From positions 1 to 19,306 of the forward strand of contig CAKTQE010000044.1 in the NCBI GenBank assembly GCA_934593275.1: 19,306 bases of DNA, given 5' to 3'. Below, piece by piece: positions 13,334 to 19,306 of the stretch. The notes beneath the pieces were generated by a model. That model was not told where the DNA came from, did no database searches, and was given only the letters and a program-made list of their open reading frames with translations. Origin of the DNA: an uncultured Oscillospiraceae bacterium. Its GTDB lineage: Bacteria > Bacillota > Clostridia > Oscillospirales > Oscillospiraceae. A program made the translations under genes and the position numbers. Every line of letters begins with the position of its first letter. Position 1 is the first letter of the stretch.

Positions 13334-14082
13334 TGGAAGAACGGATCACATCCCGAAAAAATCCCCTAGTCCAGCAGACCAGAAAGCTCTTGATGTCCCG
13401 GAAGACCCGGCGGGAACTGGGGCTGTTCGTCTCTGACGGCACCAAGCTTCTGGAAGAAGCGGTGCGGCACTGCCAGGGACTGGATACCGTCTTTTTGTCC
13501 GACGGGGTAGAGGCCCAGGTGCCGGAAAACTGCCGGGTCATTCGGGTGAGCCGGGAGGTCATGGAGGCCATTTCCCCCATGGAGACCCCCCAGGGGGCGG
13601 TATTTCTGTGCCGTCTGCCCCAGGAGGTCCCCTTTCAGCCGGAAAAAGGGATGCTGCTGCTGGACGGCATTCAAGACCCTGGGAATCTGGGAACCATTTT
13701 AAGGACTGCTGATGCCTGGAATGTAAAGGTTGCTCTTTTGGAGGGTTGCGCCGACCCCTTTAGCCATAAGGTGGTCCGTTCCAGCATGGGAGCGGTGTTC
13801 CGCCGGGATGTGGCGGTGACCACCTGGGACCAGGCCCGGGCGGCCTTGCAGGATGCGGGCATTCCCGTTGCCGTCACGGCCCTGAATGCCCAGGCCCGGG
13901 ACATCCGCAGTGCCTCGGTAGGCACCATGGCGGTGGTCATCGGCAGCGAGGGCCAGGGCGTCCGGCAGGAGATTTTGCAGGCGGCGGATGAGGCCCTGAT
14001 CATTCCCATGAATCCCCATTGCGAGTCCCTGAACGCCGCGGTAGCCGCCACGGCGGTCATGTGGCAGATGGGGAAAATCTGA
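13333..14082 (+). CDS. TrmH/SpoU-family RNA 2'-O-methyltransferase
   Basis: A 249-residue SPOUT-class enzyme that transfers methyl from S-adenosylmethionine to a ribose 2'-OH in rRNA or tRNA. The N-terminal ~95 residues form a substrate-binding domain (SpoU_sub_bind type), beginning ITSRKNPLVQQTRKLLMSRK. The catalytic knotted domain shows motif 1 NLGTILRTAD (N118, G120, R124), motif 2 VIGSEGQGV (about 202-210) and motif 3 NPHCESLNAAVA (N227 onward). The start ATG shares one base with the ktrA stop, implying coupled translation. The RNA target cannot be told from sequence; relatives in this position are usually annotated as 23S rRNA methyltransferases. A small hairpin GGAAAC-GATT-GTTTCC follows the stop, without a T run. 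Confidence 0.92.
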   Translation: MEERITSRKNPLVQQTRKLLMSRKTRRELGLFVSDGTKLLEEAVRHCQGLDTVFLSDGVEAQVPENCRVIRVSREVMEAISPMETPQGAVFLCRLPQEVPFQPEKGMLLLDGIQDPGNLGTILRTADAWNVKVALLEGCADPFSHKVVRSSMGAVFRRDVAVTTWDQARAALQDAGIPVAVTALNAQARDIRSASVGTMAVVIGSEGQGVRQEILQAADEALIIPMNPHCESLNAAVAATAVMWQMGKI

Positions 14083-14131
14083 GGAAACGATTGTTTCCCC
14101 AAAAACAGAAAACCGGAGAGGAGGAGCCGGA

Positions 14132-15331
14132 ATGCTACTATACTGGTTGTGGCTCGCCCAGAAAACGGAAGTAAATAACGGGATCAAAAAGACGCTGTTA
14201 GAGCATTTTGGAGAGCCGGAGGACCTGTTTTACGCCCAAAAGCAGGATTTTTTGGAGCTGGAAATCCAGGGCCTCAAGGAAAACGCCTTAGATGCTCTGT
14301 GCGATAAAGACCTTTCCCAGGCAGAGGAAGTCCTTGCCAAGTGCGCAAAGCTGGGACTGAAAGTGCTTCCCATGGGGGACCGGGGGTATCCCCATCGGCT
14401 TCGGCAGATTTTTGACCCGCCTGCGGTCCTCTATTACAAAGGGACCCTCCCCCGGTGGGACAAGCTGCCTGTGGTGGCCCTGGTCGGCACCCGGAAATCC
14501 TCTCTTTACGGAAATCAGACCGCCCGGCGCATGGGTAGAGAAATCGCCCGGCAGGGTGGCCTTTTGGTGTCCGGTCTTGCCCAGGGCATTGATGCCCAGG
14601 CCATGGCTGGGGCCTTGGAAGAGGGGTTCCCGGCGGTGGGCGTTCTGGGCTGCGGGGCGGACATTGTTTATCCCAGGGCCAATCGGGAGTTGTTTGCCCA
14701 GACGGAGTGTCTGGGGTGCATTCTATCAGAGTTTATCCCAGGAACGCCGCCGCTTAAACAGAATTTTCCCCGGCGAAACCGGATCATCAGCGGCCTGAGC
14801 TGCGGCGTGGTGGTGGTAGAAGCCCCGGAACACAGTGGGGCATTGCTTACCGCCGCCAGGGCGTTGGAACAGGGACGGGATGTTTTTGTGGTGCCTGGAA
14901 ACGTGGATATGGCATCTTTCCGGGGTTCCCATCAGCTGCTGCGGAACGGGGCCATTGCCGTGGCCTCCGGAGAGGATGTGATGGCCGAGTATACGGGCAT
15001 TTATCCGGAAAAGCTCTCCCGGTCCGCCTCCCCGGCCCCGATAAAACAGGAAAAAACGGTGCAAAAACCGGCTGTTTCCAAAAATTTAAAAGAAAAAACC
15101 ATTGACAACGGCCCCTCCAGGCCGTATAGTGAACAAAATGATGCCCTTGCGGGGCTTACGCCCCTGGAACAGGCCGTGATGGCCGCCATTGGGGAGGGGG
15201 TAGCCGAGGTGGATGACGTGATCGCCCGGGTGGGCCGGTCTTCCGGGGAAGTCCTGGGGACGCTCACCATGCTGGAAATCAAAAAGCGTGTCCTGCGGCA
15301 CCCGGGAAAACGAGTATCCCGCCAGGGATGA
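14132..15331 (+). CDS. dprA: DNA-processing protein DprA
   Basis: A 399-residue protein that in naturally competent bacteria binds incoming single-stranded DNA and loads RecA. The N-terminal ~75 residues resemble the SAM/HhH domain. The Rossmann core starts with VALVGTRKSS (about 116-124), followed by SGLAQGIDAQAMAGAL, VGVLGCGADIVYPRANREL, the LKQNFPRRNRIISGLS loop, SGALLTAARALEQGRDVFVV and GSHQLLRNGAI. A Lys/Ser-rich linker (about 290-335) leads to a C-terminal winged helix (DprA_WH, 340-397). The ATG at 14132 has GGAGGAG about 6 bases upstream. It is followed by topA after 33 bases, a common Firmicute arrangement. No other competence gene is in the window, so a role in transformation here is unproven. 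Confidence 0.95.
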   Translation: MLLYWLWLAQKTEVNNGIKKTLLEHFGEPEDLFYAQKQDFLELEIQGLKENALDALCDKDLSQAEEVLAKCAKLGLKVLPMGDRGYPHRLRQIFDPPAVLYYKGTLPRWDKLPVVALVGTRKSSLYGNQTARRMGREIARQGGLLVSGLAQGIDAQAMAGALEEGFPAVGVLGCGADIVYPRANRELFAQTECLGCILSEFIPGTPPLKQNFPRRNRIISGLSCGVVVVEAPEHSGALLTAARALEQGRDVFVVPGNVDMASFRGSHQLLRNGAIAVASGEDVMAEYTGIYPEKLSRSASPAPIKQEKTVQKPAVSKNLKEKTIDNGPSRPYSEQNDALAGLTPLEQAVMAAIGEGVAEVDDVIARVGRSSGEVLGTLTMLEIKKRVLRHPGKRVSRQG

Positions 15332-15364
15332 CCTGGGAAGAAAACAAGGTAAAGGAAGTATCTC

Positions 15365-17695
15365 ATGGGCAAATCCAACAATCTGGTGATCGTTGAGTCG
15401 CCTTCTAAAGCAAAAACCATCGGCAAGTACTTGGGGCCGGACTATGTGGTAAAAGCCAGCATGGGCCACCTGCGGGACCTGCCCAAAAGCAGAATGGGCG
15501 TAGATTTAGAGCATGATTTTACGCCGGAGTATCTGCCTGTCCGGGGCAAAGAGGCCCTGATCAAAGAACTGAAAGCAGCCGCCGCCCAGGCGGATACCGT
15601 ATATCTGGCAACGGACCCGGACCGTGAGGGAGAGGCCATTTCCTGGCACCTGAAAGAACTTCTGAAGCTGCCGGAAGAAAAAGCCCATCGGGTCACGTTC
15701 CATGAAATCACCCAACGGGTGGTAAAGGATTCCATTCAGCATCCCAGGGAAATCGACTACGACTTGGTGGATGCCCAGCAGGCCCGCCGGATTTTAGACC
15801 GGATCGTGGGCTATGAGCTGTCCCCCTTGCTGTGGAAAAAGGTCCGCCGGGGCCTGTCTGCCGGACGGGTGCAGAGCGTGGCCACCCGGATGGTGGTGGA
15901 CCGGGAAGAGGAAATCCGTGCCTTCCAGCCCAAGGAGTATTGGACGCTGGACGTGACCCTGAACCGCCTGGAAAAACCCGGCTCTTTTGTGGCCCATTAT
16001 TATGGAGAAGAAAAGAAGCGGGAGCTTCAGAATGAGGCGGAGACCCTGGCGGTGGTGGAGGACATTACAGGAAAGCCCTTTACCGTTACCAATGTGAAAA
16101 AGGCGGAGAAAAAGCGTTCCGCGGCACCTCCTTTTACCACCTCTACCTTGCAGCAGGAGGCCTCCCGGAAGCTGAATATGACCCCCAAAAAGACCATGAT
16201 GGTGGCCCAGCAGCTCTACGAGGGCGTGGACGTGGAGGGGGAGGGGACCTTGGGTCTCATTACCTATATGCGTACCGACTCCCTGCGGCTCAGCGATGAG
16301 GCCATGGCGGCGGCAGCGGACTTTATTTCCCACCGCTACGGTCAGCAGTATTATTATGGAAAATTCCATGTGTATAAGACCAAAAAAGAAGCCCAGGATG
16401 CCCACGAGGCCATTCGGCCCACCCATGTGGAGCTGGACCCGGAGCGGGTGCGGGGCAGTCTGACCCCGGACCAGTATCGGCTGTACAAGCTGATTTGGAG
16501 TCGTTTTTTGGCCAGCCAGATGGCTAATGCCCTGTATGACACCGTGTCCATTAATACGGTCTGCACCGGGCATACCTTCCGTTCCAGCCACCAGAGTCTG
16601 CGCTTCCCCGGCTTTATTGCCGTCTATGAGGAGGGCCGGGACGATGAGGGCGAGGCCCTTGGTTCCCCTCTGCCTGATCTTCAAGAGGGGGAACAGGCCC
16701 AGGCCACGGCCATGGACAAGCAGCAGCACTTTACCCAGCCTCCGGCCCGGTATACCGAGGCTACCCTGGTCAAGGCCATGGAAGAGCAGGGCGTTGGTCG
16801 CCCCTCTACCTATGCCGCCACCATTTCCACCATTGAAGACCGGGATTATGTGGTCAAGCAGGACAAGCGTCTTGCCCCCACGGCCCTGGGCGAGGTGGTT
16901 ACGGGGCTGATGAAAGAGCGGTTCCAGGACATTGTGGATGTGGGCTTTACCGCCAGCATGGAAAACAAGCTGGATGCCGTGGAGGCGGGCCAACAGAACT
17001 GGAAAGCCCTGCTGGCAGAGTTCTACCAGGACTTTGAAAAAGAAATGAAAGACGCGGAGCAAGCCCTGGAGGGCGTGCGCCTGAAAGTGCCGGAAGAGGA
17101 GACCGATGAGGTCTGTGAGCTTTGCGGCAGAAAAATGGTCATTAAAATGGGCCGCTTCGGCAAATTCCTGGCCTGTCCCGGATTCCCGGAGTGCAAAAAC
17201 GCCAAGCCCCTGGTTGAGCGGATGCCCGGACGTTGCCCCAAGTGCGGCAGCGGGATGCTCAAGCGGAAGTCCAAGCGGGGCTATGCCTACTATGCCTGTG
17301 AGCGTGGGGCGGAGTGCGGCTTTATGACCTGGGATGTACCCACGGCGGAGGACTGCCCCGAGTGCGGCCAGACCATGTTCAAAAAATCCGGCAAGGGCCG
17401 GATGAAGCCCTTCTGCGTCAATGAAAAATGCCCCCGGTTCCTGCCGGAAGACCAGCGGGGCTACTATAAAAAGAAGCCCACCGGCGACCCGGAAAACCCG
17501 GAGGAGCCTCAGAATCCGGAGGAAGCGGCGGAAAAACCGGCGGCTAAGAAGACTACTGCCAAGAAGACTACCGCCAAAAAGACCACCGCGAAAAAGGCCC
17601 CGGCCAAGAAGACTGCCGCCAAAAAGGCTGCGGCAGAAAAGGCCAAGACCCCCGCAAAGAAAGCGGCCACCAAGACGAAAAAGGAGAACACCTGA
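15365..17695 (+). CDS. topA: DNA topoisomerase I with Lys/Ala-rich C-terminal tail
   Basis: A 776-residue type IA topoisomerase that relaxes negative supercoils. The TOPRIM domain has VIVESPSKAKTIG (catalytic E11) and the metal motif DPDRE (84-88). The active-site Tyr is Y301 in GLITYMRTDS. Three Cys4 zinc ribbons follow the core, at about residues 583-610, 623-651 and 659-686, built on CELCG/CPGFPEC, CPKCG/CERGAEC and CPECG/CVNEKC. An acidic, Pro-rich linker then leads to a strongly basic tail (724-776) of AKKTT/AKKA-type repeats, similar in style to histone H1 tails. The ATG at 15365 has AAAGGAAG upstream. The stop overlaps the trmFO start as TGATG. Confidence 0.97.
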   Translation: MGKSNNLVIVESPSKAKTIGKYLGPDYVVKASMGHLRDLPKSRMGVDLEHDFTPEYLPVRGKEALIKELKAAAAQADTVYLATDPDREGEAISWHLKELLKLPEEKAHRVTFHEITQRVVKDSIQHPREIDYDLVDAQQARRILDRIVGYELSPLLWKKVRRGLSAGRVQSVATRMVVDREEEIRAFQPKEYWTLDVTLNRLEKPGSFVAHYYGEEKKRELQNEAETLAVVEDITGKPFTVTNVKKAEKKRSAAPPFTTSTLQQEASRKLNMTPKKTMMVAQQLYEGVDVEGEGTLGLITYMRTDSLRLSDEAMAAAADFISHRYGQQYYYGKFHVYKTKKEAQDAHEAIRPTHVELDPERVRGSLTPDQYRLYKLIWSRFLASQMANALYDTVSINTVCTGHTFRSSHQSLRFPGFIAVYEEGRDDEGEALGSPLPDLQEGEQAQATAMDKQQHFTQPPARYTEATLVKAMEEQGVGRPSTYAATISTIEDRDYVVKQDKRLAPTALGEVVTGLMKERFQDIVDVGFTASMENKLDAVEAGQQNWKALLAEFYQDFEKEMKDAEQALEGVRLKVPEEETDEVCELCGRKMVIKMGRFGKFLACPGFPECKNAKPLVERMPGRCPKCGSGMLKRKSKRGYAYYACERGAECGFMTWDVPTAEDCPECGQTMFKKSGKGRMKPFCVNEKCPRFLPEDQRGYYKKKPTGDPENPEEPQNPEEAAEKPAAKKTTAKKTTAKKTTAKKAPAKKTAAKKAAAEKAKTPAKKAATKTKKENT
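17534..17692 (+). repeat. Coding repeat for the basic tail of topoisomerase I
   Basis: The DNA is built from imperfect short units of 12-15 bases that encode AKKTT/AKKA/AKKT steps, for example AAGAAGACTAC(T/C)GCC followed by AAAAAGACCACCGCG. Such repeats can change length by slippage. All units stay in the reading frame, and the gene is intact. Confidence 0.8.
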
Positions 17696-18996
17696 TGGAA
17701 GTGAAGGTCATCGGAGCGGGCCTGGCAGGCTGTGAAGCGGCCTGGCAGCTGGCCAAGCGGGGCATTCCCGTGAAGCTTTATGAAATGAAGCCCCAGAAAA
17801 TGAGTCCGGCCCATCACAGTACCGATTTTGCGGAGCTGGTGTGTTCCAACTCCCTACGGGGTGACCGGCTGGAAAATGCCGTGGGGCTTTTAAAGGAAGA
17901 ACTGCGCCGCTGCGGCAGCCTGATTATGGAGTGCGCCGAGGCCACTCGGGTAGAGGCCGGTGGATGTCTGGCAGTGGACCGGAAAGGCTTTTCCCAGATG
18001 GTCACGGAGAAAATCCGGCAGGAACCGCTGACCACCCTGGTCTCCCAGGAAGTGACCCAGGTGCCGGAGGGTCCGGTGATCATCGCTACCGGCCCTCTGA
18101 CCTCGGATGCCCTTTCCAAGGCCATTGGGGAATATTTTGGCACCGAGTATCTCCATTTCTTCGATGCTGCCGCCCCTCTGGTCACGGCGGAGTCTGTGGA
18201 TATGGACCTTGCCTGGTGGCAGTCCCGGTATGACCGGGGAACACCGGACTATATCAACTGCGCCATGGACCGGCAGCAGTATGAGGCCTTTATCCGGGAA
18301 CTGACCACCGCCCAGGAGGCGGAGGTTCACGGCTTTGAAGACAAGCGGGTCTTTGAGGGCTGTATGCCCGTAGAGGTCATGGCCCGCCGGGGCCTGGATA
18401 CCCTGCGCTACGGACCCATGAAGCCTGTGGGACTGACAGACCCCAAAACCGGCCAGGAGCCATACGCCGTACTACAGCTGCGGCAGGACAACGCCGCCAA
18501 GAGCATTTACAATCTGGTGGGCTTCCAGACCCATCTGAAATTCGGGGAGCAGAAGCGGGTGTTCTCCATGATTCCCGCCCTGCGGAACGCGGAATTCGTC
18601 CGCTACGGGGTCATGCACCAGAATACGTTCCTGCAAAGCCCCAAGCTGCTGGACAGATTCTATGCCGATAGAAGAAACCCTCTGGTGGCCTTTGCAGGGC
18701 AGATGACCGGTGTGGAGGGCTATGTGGAGTCTACGGCTTCCGGCTTCCTGGCAGCGGTTTCCATGGCCGCCAAGGTCCGGGGTTTGGTGCCGGTGGAGTT
18801 TCCCAGAACCACCGCCATCGGTGCGTTGGGCCTGTACATCAGTGACAGCAGCGTAGAGTCTTTCCAGCCGATGAATGTGAATTTCAGCATCATTGCGCCC
18901 TTGGAGCAGCGGGTGCGGAAGAAGAGCGAAAAGAACCTGGCCATTTCCCAGCGAGCCTTAGAAGTCCTCCAGGGACTTCTGGACCGTGGGTTTTAA
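17695..18996 (+). CDS. trmFO: Methylenetetrahydrofolate-tRNA (uracil-5-)-methyltransferase TrmFO
   Basis: A 433-residue FAD-dependent enzyme that makes 5-methyluridine at position 54 of tRNA using methylenetetrahydrofolate as carbon donor and reduced flavin. The dinucleotide motif VIGAGLAGCEAA (GxGxxG at 7-12) opens the protein. The conserved ELVCSNSLRGD segment has Cys50, and EGCMPVEVMARRG has Cys223; these correspond to the two Cys implicated in catalysis in the Bacillus enzyme. Late motifs GQMTGVEGYVES and a closing FSIIAPLEQRVR are also typical. Length is normal. The start shares one base with the topA stop and has AAGGAG 8 bases upstream. The enzyme is characteristic of Firmicutes and some other phyla that lack TrmA. 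Confidence 0.97.
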   Translation: MEVKVIGAGLAGCEAAWQLAKRGIPVKLYEMKPQKMSPAHHSTDFAELVCSNSLRGDRLENAVGLLKEELRRCGSLIMECAEATRVEAGGCLAVDRKGFSQMVTEKIRQEPLTTLVSQEVTQVPEGPVIIATGPLTSDALSKAIGEYFGTEYLHFFDAAAPLVTAESVDMDLAWWQSRYDRGTPDYINCAMDRQQYEAFIRELTTAQEAEVHGFEDKRVFEGCMPVEVMARRGLDTLRYGPMKPVGLTDPKTGQEPYAVLQLRQDNAAKSIYNLVGFQTHLKFGEQKRVFSMIPALRNAEFVRYGVMHQNTFLQSPKLLDRFYADRRNPLVAFAGQMTGVEGYVESTASGFLAAVSMAAKVRGLVPVEFPRTTAIGALGLYISDSSVESFQPMNVNFSIIAPLEQRVRKKSEKNLAISQRALEVLQGLLDRGF

Positions 18997-19025
18997 TAGA
19001 GAAAAGATAGAAAAGAGGGAACGAC

Positions 19026-19306
19026 ATGAAGGTTATTCTTGATGCCATGGGCGGCGACCTGGCCCCGGAAGCGGCGGTACTGGGCGCACTGGATGCCAAC
19101 CGGGATTTTGGCGCACAGGTGACGCTGGTAGGCAAAAGCGAGGAGATTCTGGAAATTCTTCGGAAGTCCGGATGCAACAATCTGCCCGAGGGAATGGAAA
19201 TCGCCGGGGCGGAGGACGTTGTGGATATGCACGATGACCCCAGCAAGGTGATCCACCAGCGGAAGAACTCTTCCATGGTGATCGGTCTGCGGATGCTGGC
19301 CCAGGG
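19026..19306 (+). CDS. plsX: Phosphate acyltransferase PlsX, 3' end outside window
   Basis: The first 93 residues of PlsX, which converts acyl-ACP to acyl-phosphate for phospholipid synthesis. The family start MKVILDAMGGDLAPEAAVLG is clear, followed by VTLVGKSEEI and the DVVDMHDDPSKVIHQRKNSS region that is strongly conserved. The ATG at 19026 has an AGAGGGA-like site upstream and lies 29 bases after the trmFO stop, so it is probably in the same operon. The gene is cut by the window end. Confidence 0.95.
   Translation, partial: MKVILDAMGGDLAPEAAVLGALDANRDFGAQVTLVGKSEEILEILRKSGCNNLPEGMEIAGAEDVVDMHDDPSKVIHQRKNSSMVIGLRMLAQ

Noticed and set aside
14083..14098. Terminator between the RNA methyltransferase and dprA
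   Set aside because: The GGAAAC-GATT-GTTTCC hairpin is short, AT-balanced and followed by C and A rather than a T run.
15794..17062. 422-codon open frame antisense to topA
   Set aside because: It is opposite the catalytic core of topoisomerase I; the composition is a reflection of that gene.

Overview
The window looks like a chromosomal segment of a GC-rich Gram-positive anaerobe of the class Clostridia, probably Oscillospiraceae-like. The grounds are a class B sortase, a YerC/TrpR-like repressor, TrmFO (folate-dependent tRNA m5U54 methylase), a dprA-topA-trmFO-plsX housekeeping block, strong AGGAGG-type ribosome binding sites and near-consensus TTGACA/TATAAT promoters. Genus cannot be fixed from this sequence alone. 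No phage, IS transposase or CRISPR array is present. The clearest mobile feature is a 161-bp MITE-like palindrome.

Layout. Positions 1-2738 (minus strand) hold a class B sortase, cut by the window start, and a membrane-anchored protein with degenerate leucine-rich repeats. A palindromic element with a 4-bp target duplication lies between them. Positions 2975-3351 hold tRNA-Leu(CAA), its terminator, and a block of structured repeats built from triple hairpins plus copies of the tRNA 3' end. Positions 3374-5088 (minus) are an operon for an amino-acid ABC transporter (lipoprotein and permease, no ATPase) ending in a YerC repressor; its promoter carries tandem palindromes that are good candidate YerC operators. 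Positions 5295-8123 (minus) encode a TrkA/TrkH potassium uptake system. Positions 8379-8455 are tRNA-Asp(GTC). Positions 8579-9463 (minus) encode a DUF362 protein.

From 9736 onward everything is on the plus strand. First comes a lipoprotein that is a paralogue of the LRR protein at 1113-2738. Then follows a probable long operon: KtrB-like and KtrA-like potassium uptake proteins, a TrmH/SpoU RNA methyltransferase, DprA, topoisomerase I with a lysine/alanine-rich tail, TrmFO, and the start of PlsX. Spacings are short, with two TGATG stop/start overlaps.

The genes fall into a few themes: potassium homeostasis (two distinct Trk/Ktr systems within 8 kb), amino-acid uptake under a local repressor, cell-surface functions (sortase and two LRR surface proteins), and conserved DNA/RNA maintenance. 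The observations most worth following are the tRNA-Leu-derived structured repeat, the tandem palindromes in the YerC-operon promoter, the paralogous LRR pair, and the MITE whose target duplication includes a stop codon.
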